From NCBI RefSeq assembly GCF_018729255.1, contig NZ_CP076060.1:2356001-2420000 (forward strand): a stretch of DNA of 64,000 nt, given 5' to 3'. Below the pieces are notes generated by a model, which was given only the letters and a program-made list of their open reading frames with translations, was not told the origin of the DNA and ran no database searches. Of this stretch, positions 8,877-19,298 are shown one piece after another. Both the position numbers and the translations under genes were made by a program. This DNA is from Cupriavidus sp. EM10. GTDB taxonomy: Bacteria > Pseudomonadota > Gammaproteobacteria > Burkholderiales > Burkholderiaceae. Each line of letters opens with the position of its first letter. The first letter of the stretch is position 1.

Positions 8877-9874
8877 TCACGACGCGGCGCCGATCTGGGT
8901 CAATTGTTGCAAAAAATCGACACATTCGGGAGGCAGCGGCGCAGATACAGTAATCGGCTCGCCTGTGCTCGGATGGGTGAACGTCAATTTGTGCGCATGC
9001 AGGAACATCCGTTTGATGCCCGGCTTCGCGCCGCTGCGGGAAAGTGCCTTGTTGAGTCCAAAATCGCCGTATTTCTCGTCGCCAACGATGGGAAAGCCGG
9101 TCGACTGCAGATGCACGCGGATCTGGTGGGTGCGTCCCGTCTTCAGCTCGGCCTCCAGCAGCGTGAACCCTTCAAAGGCCTTCACGCGGTTGAAAACCGT
9201 ATGCGACGCCAGCCCATCGGCCTGGACACGCACGCGGCGCTCGCCGTCGGGCGTGCTGTACTTATATAGAGGCAGCTTGACGTGCTGGCGCGCATTGGGG
9301 AATTCGCCGGCCACGCAGGCGAAGTAACGCTTGTCCATGTCGCTGCCACGAATCTGCTCGTGCAGGTGCACCAGCGCCGACCGCTTCTTGGCCAGCACCA
9401 GGATGCCCGACGTTTCGCGGTCCAACCGATGCACCAGTTCCAGGAACTTGGCCTCCGGGCGCGCCCGGCGCAGTTGCTCGATCACGCCGAAAGCCACGCC
9501 CGACCCGCCATGCACGGCCACGCCCGCGGGCTTGTCGATCACCAGCAGGTGGGTGTCCTCGAACAGGATCGGGAATTCTCCAGCCGGCACGAAAGTGCCT
9601 TCTGCTGCCTTTTCCGCCATGCGAATCGGGGGGATTCGTACGACATCGCCCAGCTTCAGCCGGTAAGTGGCATCGATCCGCCCCTTATTCACCCGCACCT
9701 CGCCCGAGCGCAGCACCCGATAGATGTGGCTCTTGGGCACCCCTTGGCAACCTTCAGCAGGAAGTTGTCGATGCGCTGCCCTTCGGCGCTTTCGTCGATC
9801 GTGACATACGCCACCTGGAGGCCGCTGGCGCGGGAGCGCGGCTCCGTTTCAATTTGATGGCGTAACTCATTCAT
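8877..9874 (-). CDS. rluC: 23S rRNA pseudouridine synthase RluC (single-base frameshift)
   Basis: Makes pseudouridines at 955, 2504 and 2580 of 23S rRNA in E. coli. The N-terminus MNELRHQIETEP and half of the S4 domain (EGQRIDNFLLKVAKG) are in one frame. The rest (PKSHIYRVLRSGEVRVNKG, then the RluA-family domain with HRLDRETSG catalytic Asp and GRTHQIRVH) is in another. One added C at the plus-strand run 9740-9743 joins them as AKGVPKSHIY. Restored length is about 332 residues, normal for RluC. I treat the break as a sequencing error. It is divergent from rne, as in E. coli. Confidence 0.93.
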
Positions 9875-10876
9875 TTTCAATATAATTTCCCGGCCGTACC
9901 CGGCCAAATGCCGGGAATGTGCGACCTGTGTAAGCGATGTTTGGCGCGAACCCCTACCGGATGCCTGCCATTTTTGCGGCAAGCCGGAACGGGATATGCA
10001 GGGCATCCAGGCAGTTGTCTTGGGTAGTCCCACCAGTATCCGCGCGAGATCTGGCATTTTACACTTCGGGTTGCCGCCAGCCCGGCCTGTCTCCCGCATG
10101 TTGCGTACCCCGCGCAGCGCCAGACAGGCAAATGGTGGCAATTGCAGCACGCACGCGCCGCGCCGGCGCGCAGGAAGTCGCCCAGAGGCGGCTTCGGCAA
10201 CCAGCCGGCCGACACGTTGGAAACAGAGTGTTCAGGTAGAAAAGAATTCAATGCGGGTGCCAGCAAAGGGCATCCGCATCGGTGAGAGAAGACCGCCCGC
10301 ACCGGGAACCGGTGCCGGCCCGGCAGGTGACACCCTGCCAACCGACCTGCAGTACCCGCCGCGACTTGCCGGAAATCGTCGTAGTTCGATGTAGTCGACG
10401 ATCTGGCAGCGGCGCCCGAGCGCAGAACGCTAACAAGCAGCGGCGCGCCCGCCAGCGGACAGGTCGGTTTGGCAATGGCATGCAACTGCTGCGTCCGGAT
10501 GACTTGCTCTTTGACGCGTCCTGGCCATCCCGGCCCGGCTGCGATGGGCAGCGTTGCCCGTGCCGCATGGCACGGCCGACATGCCGCCCTCGCCCCCGGC
10601 CCGCCGGTATCCGCCAGCTATCGCTGCATCGGGAGCAAGGCCCATTTGCCCTCTCCCGACCCGGCAGCGGATCGCCCGCAGGCTTTTTGCGGATGACGGG
10701 ACGCCGACACCCTCTCCTTTCACCCGCGCCCAGCCGGCCGCATTAGCAGAACGCGCCCGGCAACTCCGGCAATTCTCCCGCCCTCGCTCTCTTTCCTCGC
10801 GTGCTCCCTGGAACGTCGCGGGCATGACCCATTCATGACCCATCGGGCTCCCGCGACACTGGAGTGAGGTATTGCG
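9875..10876. other. 1 kb gene-free divergent region, rluC / rne leader
   Basis: No ORF here resembles a known protein on either strand and none has convincing start context. It must hold the rluC promoter and a long rne leader. Two short perfect hairpins sit side by side: GCACCGG-GAA-CCGGTGC at 10299-10315 and GGCAGG-TGACAC-CCTGCC at 10322-10339. In E. coli the rne 5' UTR has hairpins that let RNase E control its own mRNA; I infer, without proof, a similar role. Confidence 0.6.
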
Positions 10877-13800
10877 ATGAAACGCATGCTGTTTAACGCG
10901 ACGCAACAGGAGGAGTTGCGCGTCGCGATCGTCGATGGTCAGAAACTGATCGACATCGACATCGAAACTGCCGGGCGCGAACAGCGCAAGGGCAACATCT
11001 ACAAGGGTGTCATTACCCGCATCGAGCCATCGCTGGAAGCCTGCTTCGTCAATTACGGCGAAGAGCGCCACGGCTTCCTGCCGTTCAAGGAAGTGGCCCG
11101 CGCCTTCTTCAAGGACGGCGTGGACGTGCGCAACGCGCGCATCCAGGACGCCCTGCATGAAGGCCAGGAACTGATCGTCCAGGTTGAAAAGGAAGAACGC
11201 GGCAACAAGGGCGCCGCCCTGACCACGTTCATCTCGCTGGCCGGCCGCTACCTGGTGCTGATGCCGAACAACCCGCGCGGCGGCGGCGTGTCGCGCCGCA
11301 TCGAGGGCGAGGACCGCCAGGAACTGCGCGAGACGATGGCGCAGCTGCAGGTGCCGGAAGGCATGAGCATCATCGCCCGCACTGCCGGCATCGGCCGTGC
11401 CGCCGAGGAACTGCAGTGGGACCTGAACTACCTGCTGCAACTGTGGAAGGCCATCGACGGCGCCGCCGGCGACAACAAGGCCCCGCTGCTGATCTACCTG
11501 GAATCGAGCCTGGTTATCCGGGCCATCCGCGATTACTTCCAGCCCGATATCGGCGAGATCCTGATCGATACCGACGAGATCTACGAGCAGGCCCGCGCCT
11601 TCATGAGCGTGGTCATGCCCGACAACATGAGCCGCGTGAAGAAGTACCGCGACGACGTGCCGCTCTTCTCGCGTTTCCAGATCGAGCACCAGATCGAATC
11701 GGCGTACTCGCGCATGGTGATGCTGCCGTCCGGCGGTGCCATCGTGATCGACCATACCGAAGCCCTCGTGTCGGTTGACGTGAACTCGGCCCGCGCCACC
11801 AAGGGTGCGGACATCGAGGAAACCGCGCTGCGCACGAACCTGGAAGCCGCCGACGAAATCGCCCGCCAGCTGCGCCTGCGCGACCTGGGCGGCCTGATCG
11901 TGATCGACTTCATCGACATGGAGTCCGGCAAGGCCCAGAAGGACGTGGAAACGCGCCTGAAGGACGCGCTGCGCCACGACCGCGCCCGCGTGCAGATGGG
12001 CAAGATCAGCCGCTTCGGCCTGATGGAGCTGTCGCGCCAGCGCCTGCGTCCGTCGCTGTCGGAAGGCTCGCACATCACCTGCCCGCGCTGCAATGGAACA
12101 GGTCATATCCGCGATACCGAATCGTCCGCCCTGCAGGTGCTGCGCATCATCCAGGAAGAGGCGATGAAGGAAAACACGGCCGCCATCCACTGCCAGGTGC
12201 CGGTGGAAGTGGCCGCTTTCCTGCTGAACGAGAAGCGCCAGGACATCAACCTGATCGAACTGCGCTTCAAGGTCAATGTGCTGCTGATCCCGAACAAGCA
12301 TCTGGAGACGCCGCATTACAAGCTGGAGCGCCTGCGCCACGACGATCCGCGCCTGGAAGACTCGACCGCCAGCTATCGCATGGCCGAGGCCGCCGCGAAG
12401 GAACTGGAAGCCGACACGAGCTACAGCAGCCGCAAGAAGGAAGATGCGCGTCCGCGCCAGGAAGCAGCCGTCAAGGGCATCACGCCCGACGCGCCGGCCC
12501 CGGTGTCGGTGCCGCGCCCCGAGCGCGCACCGAAGCCGGAAGCCACCCCGGCCGCCCGTCCTGCACCGGCTACCCAGCCGGTGGCCGGCGGCGGTTTCTT
12601 TGCCTGGCTGAAGGGTCTGTTCGGCGCGAATCCGGCACCGGCCCCCGTGGCCGAGCCGGTGAAGCCGGCCGCCGAAGCCCAGGCTCGCGGCGAAGGCCGC
12701 CAGGGCCGCGGCGAGCGCGGCCAGCGTGGTGAACGCGGCGAGCGTGGCGAAGGCCGCCAGGGCCGCGGCGAACCGCGCGGCGAGCGTGGTGAACGTGGCG
12801 AGCGCGGCGAGCGCCAGGGTCGTGGCCAGCGCGGCGAGCGCACGGAACGTGCCGAACGCGGCGAACGCGCCGATGCGCAACGCGGCGAGGCCCGCGAGCA
12901 ACGGGAACCGCGCGAACAGCGCGAGCCGCGTGGCGAGCGTCAACCGCGTGGCGAACGGCAGCCGCGTGAAGCCCAGCAGGCCACGCCGGCCGTCGCCCAA
13001 GGCGGCGAGCGCACGGAAGCCCGCCGGGAACGCAACCAGGAACGCCGCGAGCGTCAACGCGAACGCCAGCGCGAGCGCGCCGAGTCCCGCGAGACCGAGG
13101 AAAACCTGAACGTTGAAGGCACTGCGCCGCAATCGGCATTCGAGGCAGCCCAGGCCGCACCGGCCGTCATCGCTGCCGTGGATGTGCCGGAAGGTGCATT
13201 CGGCGATGCTGCAACGGCAGAAGCCGGTGAAGGCGAAGAGCGCCGCCGCCGCAATCGTCGGGGTCGCAACCGCTACCGCCGCGACCGCGAGGACGGTGCC
13301 AACCTCGAAGTCAACGAAGGCAGCCTGGCCGAAGTCAGCGCCGGCGTGACCGAGTCGGAAGAAGAATCGGCATCGGTGCAGCCGGCCGAGGTGGCCCAGG
13401 TGGCCCAGCAGGCTGCCCCGGCACCGGTGGCACAGACCGTGGCACCGGCGGAAGCCGTGGCCGTGGTCCGCGAGCCCGTCGAGCATGCCGAGCCCGTCAA
13501 GCCGGCCCCGGCCGCCGAGCCGGTCTTCGCCGCCGTGAGCGAGCCGCAACCGGCCCCGGTCGTGACGCCTGCCCCGGCCTATCAGGCCGTGGAGACGGCC
13601 GCTGCCGAAGCCCCGGCCATCCAGGCGCCTGCCGTGGAAGCGCCGGCACCGGTTGCTACCGCACCGGTGGTGCCCGAGCCCGTCGTCACGACCCCGGAAG
13701 TGATCGCGGCACCGGTTCCCGCCGTGGAAGCTCCGGCACCGGCCGCCGTTGCGCAGGCCACCGTCACTGCTCCGGCTGCCACGAGCACGCCGGCCCTGGA

Positions 13801-14008
13801 GTCGATGCTGGCGACCGCCGGCTTGGAGTGGGTGCGCACTGACAGCGCCAAGCACGCCGCCGCGCAGGAAGCCGCCGCGCGCATCGCACCGGCACCGCGC
13901 GTGCCGCGCGAGCGCAAGCCGCTGCCGCCGCTGCCGGAAGGCCCGATGGTCCTGGTGGAAACCGGTGGCCAGCAGCGCGAAATGGCCCAGCAACAGCAGC
14001 AGCAATAA
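10877..14008 (+). CDS. rne: Ribonuclease E
   Basis: Endoribonuclease for rRNA/tRNA processing and mRNA decay, and scaffold of the degradosome. The 1043-residue protein starts [22 protein letters not shown]. It has the S1 domain (about 36-120), the catalytic DNase-I-like domain with aspartates in [11 protein letters not shown] (about 302) and IVIDFIDM (about 345), and the zinc-link CPRCNGTGH near 401-407. The C-terminal half is non-catalytic: a [11 protein letters not shown] membrane-anchoring-type helix near 575, a dense Arg/Glu/Gly repeat block (about 600-740), an RNA-binding [14 protein letters not shown] segment, a long Ala/Pro/Val/Glu-rich linker, and a short conserved end closing in six glutamines. 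Confidence 0.97.
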   Translation: MKRMLFNATQQEELRVAIVDGQKLIDIDIETAGREQRKGNIYKGVITRIEPSLEACFVNYGEERHGFLPFKEVARAFFKDGVDVRNARIQDALHEGQELIVQVEKEERGNKGAALTTFISLAGRYLVLMPNNPRGGGVSRRIEGEDRQELRETMAQLQVPEGMSIIARTAGIGRAAEELQWDLNYLLQLWKAIDGAAGDNKAPLLIYLESSLVIRAIRDYFQPDIGEILIDTDEIYEQARAFMSVVMPDNMSRVKKYRDDVPLFSRFQIEHQIESAYSRMVMLPSGGAIVIDHTEALVSVDVNSARATKGADIEETALRTNLEAADEIARQLRLRDLGGLIVIDFIDMESGKAQKDVETRLKDALRHDRARVQMGKISRFGLMELSRQRLRPSLSEGSHITCPRCNGTGHIRDTESSALQVLRIIQEEAMKENTAAIHCQVPVEVAAFLLNEKRQDINLIELRFKVNVLLIPNKHLETPHYKLERLRHDDPRLEDSTASYRMAEAAAKELEADTSYSSRKKEDARPRQEAAVKGITPDAPAPVSVPRPERAPKPEATPAARPAPATQPVAGGGFFAWLKGLFGANPAPAPVAEPVKPAAEAQARGEGRQGRGERGQRGERGERGEGRQGRGEPRGERGERGERGERQGRGQRGERTERAERGERADAQRGEAREQREPREQREPRGERQPRGERQPREAQQATPAVAQGGERTEARRERNQERRERQRERQRERAESRETEENLNVEGTAPQSAFEAAQAAPAVIAAVDVPEGAFGDAATAEAGEGEERRRRNRRGRNRYRRDREDGANLEVNEGSLAEVSAGVTESEEESASVQPAEVAQVAQQAAPAPVAQTVAPAEAVAVVREPVEHAEPVKPAPAAEPVFAAVSEPQPAPVVTPAPAYQAVETAAAEAPAIQAPAVEAPAPVATAPVVPEPVVTTPEVIAAPVPAVEAPAPAAVAQATVTAPAATSTPALESMLATAGLEWVRTDSAKHAAAQEAAARIAPAPRVPRERKPLPPLPEGPMVLVETGGQQREMAQQQQQQ
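12690..13095 (+). repeat. Arg/Gly/Glu-rich coding repeat in the RNase E tail
   Basis: Within rne, codons for RGER-, QGRG- and REQREP-type units repeat imperfectly for about 135 residues, making strongly repetitive DNA (GAGCGTGGCGAACG and variants). It is an intrinsically disordered, charge-patterned segment expected to bind RNA or partner proteins. Copy number of the units is likely to vary between strains. Confidence 0.85.
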
Positions 14009-14042
14009 GGCGGCACGCCGCCACTGCACGCTGTGCAACAGG

Positions 14043-14069
14043 AAGGGACGGCAGCCGCCGTCCCTTTTT
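14043..14069 (+). terminator. Rho-independent terminator of rne
   Basis: The hairpin AGGGACGGC-A-GCCGTCCCT, with a tight loop, is followed by TTTTC and lies about 35 bases past the rne stop. Confidence 0.88.
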
Positions 14070-14259
14070 CATTTGCGCAGGCCGTGTCGCCCGCGTGACT
14101 TGGCGCAGCGCAGCAAGCTGTACTGCAGTGCGCAGCCATAAACTGTGCTGCTGTCACGACAGTGTTGCGCACGGCGACAAGCCGCCCTCGGCTAGAATGG
14201 CAGGCAGAACGGCCACCCGGGCGCCCCCCGCACCGGTCAGCCGCGGCCCCACTCTGCCC

Positions 14260-15384
14260 ATGACCGATACCGTCATTCCGATTCTTGACCTGCGCGACCA
14301 TCGATACCGTTCGATGGTGCCGAGCATCCCGTCGCGCCTGCAGGCGCCGACCGGGCTCGTGGCCGATACCCGGGGCCGGCCGCTGCACGACCTGCGCATC
14401 TCCGTCACCGATCGCTGCAACTTTCGCTGCGTCTACTGCATGCCGAAGGAAGTGTTCGACAAGGACTACACATTCCTGCCGCACTCGGAGCTGCTGAGTT
14501 TCGAGGAAATCGAGCGCGTTGCGCGCCTGTTCGTGGCCCAGGGCGTCGAGAAGATCCGGCTGACCGGCGGCGAGCCGCTGCTGCGCAAGAATATCGAGCG
14601 CCTGGTGGAAATGCTGGCGCGCATCGAGACCGCGTCCGGCAAGCCGCTGGACCTGACGCTGACCACCAATGCGTCGCTGCTGGCGCGCAAGGCGCAGTCG
14701 CTGCGCGACGCGGGGTTGACCCGTGTCACGGTCAGTCTGGATGCCATCGACGACGTCACGTTCCGCAAGATGAACGACGTCGATTTTGCGGTGCGCGACG
14801 TGCTGCATGGCATCGAGGTCGCCCAGGCCGTCGGGCTCGCGCCGATCAAGGTCAACATGGTGGTCAAGCGCGGCACCAACGACCAGGAAATCGTGCCCAT
14901 GGCCCGTCACTTCCGGAACAGCGGCATCATCGTGCGCTTTATCGAGTTCATGGATGTCGGGGCCAGCAACCACTGGCAAATGGACGAAGTACTATCGTCG
15001 GCGGACGTCGTGCGCCGTATCGACGAGACGTTTCCGCTGGAAGCCGTGCAGGCCAACTATTCGGGCGAGACGGCCGAACGCTGGCGCTATCGCGATGGCG
15101 GCGGCGAGATCGGCGTGATTTCCAGCGTGACGCACGCCTTCTGCGGGGATTGCAGCCGCATCCGGCTGTCCACCGAAGGCCGGCTATACCTGTGCCTGTT
15201 TGCCACCGAGGGCTACGATCTGCGCGCGCTGCTGCGCGGCGGGCGCAGCGACCTGGAGATCGGCAACGCCATCGCCCAGGTCTGGCAGGCGCGTACCGAC
15301 AACTATTCCGAACAGCGCAGCGATCCGGCCGTGCGCGCGGCGCGCGCCGAGAGCAAGATCGAAATGTCGTATATCGGCGGCTGA
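14260..15384 (+). CDS. moaA: GTP 3',8-cyclase MoaA
   Basis: Radical SAM enzyme that starts molybdenum cofactor synthesis, converting GTP to 3',8-cyclo-GTP. The 374-residue protein has the SAM cluster motif CNFRCVYC near residues 52-59, the SAM-binding TGGEPLLRK, and the C-terminal cluster [18 protein letters not shown] with CxxC-13-C spacing. ATG 14260 (MTDTVIPIL) gives a normal length; the frame is open upstream to 14095 but that part looks non-coding. Its stop overlaps the mobA start (TGATG). Confidence 0.95.
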   Translation: MTDTVIPILDLRDHRYRSMVPSIPSRLQAPTGLVADTRGRPLHDLRISVTDRCNFRCVYCMPKEVFDKDYTFLPHSELLSFEEIERVARLFVAQGVEKIRLTGGEPLLRKNIERLVEMLARIETASGKPLDLTLTTNASLLARKAQSLRDAGLTRVTVSLDAIDDVTFRKMNDVDFAVRDVLHGIEVAQAVGLAPIKVNMVVKRGTNDQEIVPMARHFRNSGIIVRFIEFMDVGASNHWQMDEVLSSADVVRRIDETFPLEAVQANYSGETAERWRYRDGGGEIGVISSVTHAFCGDCSRIRLSTEGRLYLCLFATEGYDLRALLRGGRSDLEIGNAIAQVWQARTDNYSEQRSDPAVRAARAESKIEMSYIGG

Positions 15385-15995
15385 TGATTGCGCGCGACGA
15401 CATCACGGGCCTGATCCTGGCCGGGGGCCGCGGCAGCCGGATGGGCGGCACCGACAAGGGCCTGCAGCCGTTCCGGGGGTCGCCGATGGTGCAGCACACA
15501 CTGCAGCGCCTGGCCCCGCAAGCCGGCACCCTGCTGATCAATGCCAACCGCAATCTCGACCGCTACGCCGCGTTCGGCGTGCCAGTGATCGCCGACACCC
15601 TCGCAGATTTCGCCGGACCGCTGGCCGGCATGCTGGCCGGGCTGACCCAGTGCCAGACGCCGTGGCTCATCACCGCCCCGTGCGACACCCCCTTCATGCC
15701 CGCCGATCTGGTGGCCCGCCTGGCCCGGGGTATCGAGGATGAACATGCCGACATCGCGGTGCCTGTGACCGTCGACGCCGATGGCCGTCGCCGCCTGCAA
15801 CCCGTGTTCTGCCTGATGCCGGTCACGGCCGCCGCATCGCTGCGCGCCTATGTGGAGGCAGGCGACCGCAAGATCGAAAAATGGGTCACGGGACAGCGGC
15901 TGGCGCAGGTGGTCTTCGACGACGCCCAGGCCTTTGCCAACATCAATACGCTGGACGAACTCCGCGCGCACGAAGCCGCCACGCGATCCGGCTAG
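15384..15995 (+). CDS. mobA: Molybdenum cofactor guanylyltransferase MobA
   Basis: Transfers GMP from GTP to molybdopterin to make the bis-MGD form used by DMSO-reductase-family enzymes. The 203-residue protein has the nucleotide-binding loop LILAGGRGSRMGGTDKGL at about 9-26 and the metal-binding aspartate in TAPCDTPF. ATG shares a base with the moaA stop, so translation is coupled. Presence of MobA next to moaA and moeA indicates a complete late cofactor pathway. Confidence 0.94.
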   Translation: MIARDDITGLILAGGRGSRMGGTDKGLQPFRGSPMVQHTLQRLAPQAGTLLINANRNLDRYAAFGVPVIADTLADFAGPLAGMLAGLTQCQTPWLITAPCDTPFMPADLVARLARGIEDEHADIAVPVTVDADGRRRLQPVFCLMPVTAAASLRAYVEAGDRKIEKWVTGQRLAQVVFDDAQAFANINTLDELRAHEAATRSG

Positions 15996-16046
15996 ACTCT
16001 CAACCAAATCCTTCATCGCTGACGCGCCGCGTGTCACGACCACACC

Positions 16047-17330
16047 ATGCCTTCGCTGCAATCCGTCATCTCCTGCCAGTCCGACTACGACCCCACCGCC
16101 CTGCCGGTGGATCAGGCCAACGCGATCATTGCCGATGTGGTCGACCCGGTCCGTGGCATCGAGCAACTGGCGATCCGCACCGCGCTGGACCGCGTGCTGG
16201 CCGTGGACGTCATCTCGCCAATCGACGTCCCCGCGCATGACAATTCGGCCATGGATGGCTACGCGTTCTCCAGCCAGGCGCTGGGCAGCGATGCCAGTAT
16301 TGCGCTGGAAGTCATCGGCACCGCCTACGCAGGCAACGCGTTCGCAGGCGAGGCGCTGGCCGGGCAGGCGGTTCGCATCATGACCGGCGCGATCATGCCG
16401 GCTGGCTGCGACACCGTGATTCCGCAGGAATTCGTCGAAATCCAGGCGGGCGGCAACCTGATCCGCTTCGCGCCCGATGCCGTGCGGGCCGGTGACAACC
16501 GCCGCCTGCGTGGCGAAGACCTGGCCCGCGGCCAAGCCGCATTGCATGCGGGCCGGATCCTGAGGCCGGCCGACCTGGGCATGCTGGCGTCGCTGGGCGT
16601 GGCCGAGGTCAAGGTGCGCCGGCGGCTGCGGGTGGCGTTCTTCTCGACCGGTGACGAATTGCGCTCGATCGGCGAGCCACTCGATCCGGGCTGCGTCTAC
16701 GACTCGAACCGCTATACGCTGCACGGCATGCTGCGCCGACTCAACGTCGAACTGATCGATATGGGTGTGGTGCGCGACGACCCCGAAACCATGGAAGCCG
16801 CGTTCCGCAGCGCGTGCGAAAACGCCGACGCCATCATCACGTCAGGTGGCGTATCGGTCGGCGATGCCGACTATACGAAGCAGATCATGGAAAAACTGGG
16901 CGACGTCACGTTCTGGAAGATCGCCATGCGCCCGGGACGCCCAATGGCTTTCGGCAAGATTTCGTCGAACGGCCACGATGCCGTGCTGTTCGGGCTGCCC
17001 GGCAATCCGGTGGCCGTGATGGTCACCTTCTATCATTTCGTGCGCGGCGCCCTGCATCGCCTGATGGGCGCCAACGTGGCGCCGCTGCCGCGCGTCCGAG
17101 TGCGTACGGCCACGCCGATCCGCAAAAAGCCCGGCCGGACCGAATTCCAGCGCGGCATTCTCGCCCCTGACGCCGACGGCAACCTGGAGGTGCGGCTGAC
17201 GGGCCAGCAAGGTTCGGGCGTGCTGCGGTCGATGAGCGAAGCCAACTGCTTTGTCGTGCTCGATCACGACCAGGGCTCCGTAGAAGCTGGCGATACCGTG
17301 CACGTCATGCTGTTCGACGGGCTGGTCTGA
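16047..17330 (+). CDS. moeA: Molybdopterin molybdenumtransferase MoeA
   Basis: Inserts molybdate into adenylylated molybdopterin. The 427-residue product has the MoeA N-terminal domain (DVPAHDNSAMDGYAF), the MoCF_biosynth core with SGGVSVGDADYTK, AMRPGRPMAFG and FGLPGNPVAVMVTF, and a C-terminal domain. All are of standard size. It begins 51 bases after mobA and is likely the last gene of moaA-mobA-moeA. Confidence 0.95.
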   Translation: MPSLQSVISCQSDYDPTALPVDQANAIIADVVDPVRGIEQLAIRTALDRVLAVDVISPIDVPAHDNSAMDGYAFSSQALGSDASIALEVIGTAYAGNAFAGEALAGQAVRIMTGAIMPAGCDTVIPQEFVEIQAGGNLIRFAPDAVRAGDNRRLRGEDLARGQAALHAGRILRPADLGMLASLGVAEVKVRRRLRVAFFSTGDELRSIGEPLDPGCVYDSNRYTLHGMLRRLNVELIDMGVVRDDPETMEAAFRSACENADAIITSGGVSVGDADYTKQIMEKLGDVTFWKIAMRPGRPMAFGKISSNGHDAVLFGLPGNPVAVMVTFYHFVRGALHRLMGANVAPLPRVRVRTATPIRKKPGRTEFQRGILAPDADGNLEVRLTGQQGSGVLRSMSEANCFVVLDHDQGSVEAGDTVHVMLFDGLV

Positions 17331-17597
17331 GGCAGGGCTTCCGGCGTCCCGTCTCGCGGAACATCGCGTGGCGGGCATGAATGCTTCTGATTCATGCGTC
17401 ACTCGCCTTGCCAGGCACCAGTCACCCGGAGCGGTCACATGGGGTGGTGTCGTTTTTGTGCCGCATACATTATCGGAAAGCACTGTAGCCGCCTGAAATG
17501 CCTCCTCCACCGGTCATGCGGTCTAGGCGTCGCAAGCCCCAATCGCTACACTTGCAGCACGAAAATCCGAATCCCCAACAATATCTTGTCCGTCGTC

Positions 17598-17879
17598 ATG
17601 CACCAGGAGATCACGTACCTCCACCCCGTCAAGACAGCCCGTGCGCTCGTGCTTGTCTATCTGTGCTTTTCGGTGCCGATCGTGGCCATGGGCCTGTTCG
17701 TCGCCTTCGTGCGGTATGGCGACCTGCCCGGCTTCGCGGTCTTTACCGCCCTGATCCTCAATGCGCTGATCGGCTTTGGCCTGCTCTGGCTGGGCTGCCG
17801 CGCCTATAACTGGGTAGCCGCCCGCTTTGGCGGCATCGAAGTTCACATTCGTGAACTGAGCCCCGAAGACCGCGAGTAA
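17598..17879 (+). CDS. Small two-helix membrane protein, unknown function
   Basis: I do not recognise this 93-residue protein. From MHQEITYLHPV it has two hydrophobic segments: about 13-36 (ALVLVYLCFSVPIVAMGLFVAFV) and about 44-66 (FAVFTALILNALIGFGLLWLG). It ends in a polar tail, so it is probably an inner-membrane protein. The frame is open upstream to 17394, but the hydrophobic layout and codon quality begin at 17598. Its stop abuts the convergent rmuC stop with no spacer. I see nothing else in the 17331-17597 gap. Confidence 0.65.
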   Translation: MHQEITYLHPVKTARALVLVYLCFSVPIVAMGLFVAFVRYGDLPGFAVFTALILNALIGFGLLWLGCRAYNWVAARFGGIEVHIRELSPEDRE

Positions 17880-19270
17880 TCAGCCCGGCCGGTCCTCCTG
17901 CTGCCCCGCGCTCTCGTCGGCCGGGGCAGTTTCGGTGGTGGCTGCGGTGGTGGCTTCAGTGGTCGTTCCCCCGCCCATCATCCCCGACGTTCCCAGCAAC
18001 TGCTCGGCAATCTCGCCCGGCAGCGCCTCCACGGTGCGCAGTTTGCGCTCCATCTGCCGTGTTCGGACTTCCGCCTGCTCGATATTGCGCGCCGCGCGCA
18101 CCAGCGTATCGCGCGTCCTGGCCAGAACTTCGCCAAATTTGCCAAATTCCGTCTTCACGGCGCCCAGCACCTCCCACACCTCGCTCGACCGCTTTTCCAG
18201 CGCCAGCGTCCGGAATCCCATCTGCAGGCTGTTGAGCAGCGCCGTCAGCGTCGTGGGGCCAGCCACGGTCACGCGGAAATCGCGCTGCAGCATGTCTGTC
18301 AGCCCCGGTCGCCGCAGCACTTCGGCATAGAGCCCTTCAGTGGGCAGGAACAGGATGGCGAAGTCGGTGGTGGCCGGCGGCGCCAGGTATTTCTCCGCGA
18401 TGGTCTGCGCTTCGCGGCGCACGGCGACTTCGAGTTCGCGGCTGGACGCGTTCACACCATCCACATCGCCCCGCTCCTGCGCGTCGACCAGGCGTTCGTA
18501 CTGCTCCTTCGGGAACTTGGCGTCGATGGGCAGCCAGACCGGGCTGCCGCCGACCTCGCGGCCCGGCAGGCGGATGGCAAACTCCACCCGCGCCCCGAGC
18601 TCGCGACGGTCTCCACGTTCTTGCTGTATTGGTCCGGCGTCAGGATCTGTTCGAGCAGCATGGCCAGCTGCACTTCGCCCCAGGTGCCGCGCGTCTTGAC
18701 GTTGGTCAGCACGCGCTTGAGGTCGCCCACCCCCTGCGCCAGCATCTGCATTTCGCCCAGCCCGCGATGCACCTGCTCCAGCCGCTCCGACACCAGCTTG
18801 AACGATTCGCCGAGCCGTTGTTCCAGTGTGGCGTGCAGCTTCTCGTCCACCGTACGTCGCATTTCCTCCAGTTTGGCCGCGTTATTGGCCTCGATATCGC
18901 GCAGCTTCTGCTCCAGCGTCGTCCGCACGTCCGCCAGCCGGCGTTCGTTGGCTTCCGACATCTGCGCAAGCTGTTGCTGCTGCACCGTGGCGATGCTCGT
19001 CAACTGAGACGACAACTGCTGCTGGAACCGCAGCATCTGCTGCCCCGATTCGCTGCGATTGCCGCGCGCCGTCTCGGCCAGCTCGGTGCGCAGTTCGCGC
19101 TCCAGGCGCTCCAGCCCGCGCGCGGTGTCCTCGCGGACGTCGTCGCGCAGGTCGCCGAGCATCGGCAACAGCTCACCGGTGCCGGTGCGCGACTGGCGAA
19201 TCAACAACACGATCAGCAGGATCACGGCCGCCACCGCGGCGGCCAGGGTCAACAAGGGGATCAGCGACAT
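17880..19270 (-). CDS. rmuC: DNA recombination protein RmuC (single-base frameshift)
   Basis: RmuC-family protein, associated with limiting recombination between inverted repeats and possibly a nuclease. The N-terminal part has one membrane helix (about 3-25) and a long coiled coil (about 40-190), ending in RGTWGEVQLAMLLEQIL. The frame breaks after NVETVASSG. Adding one G (plus-strand C run 18593-18596) continues into ARVEFAIRLPG and the conserved WLPIDAKFPKEQYERL core, to a Thr/Glu-rich tail. Restored length is about 463 residues. ATG 19268-19270 (MSLIPLL) puts the helix at the N-terminus. The break is most likely a sequencing error. Confidence 0.9.
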
Positions 19271-19298
19271 GGGAGTGAAAGCTGGCAAGCCGGTCGCC

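Noticed and set aside
12690..13095. Possible CRISPR-like or tandem-repeat array
   Set aside because: The repeats are in-frame codons of the RNase E tail, with no unique spacers of constant length.
10430..14038. Minus-strand open frame of about 1200 codons opposite rne
   Set aside because: It is a shadow of the GC-rich rne coding frame; its His/Arg/Gly-rich composition and lack of any domain fit an antisense artefact.
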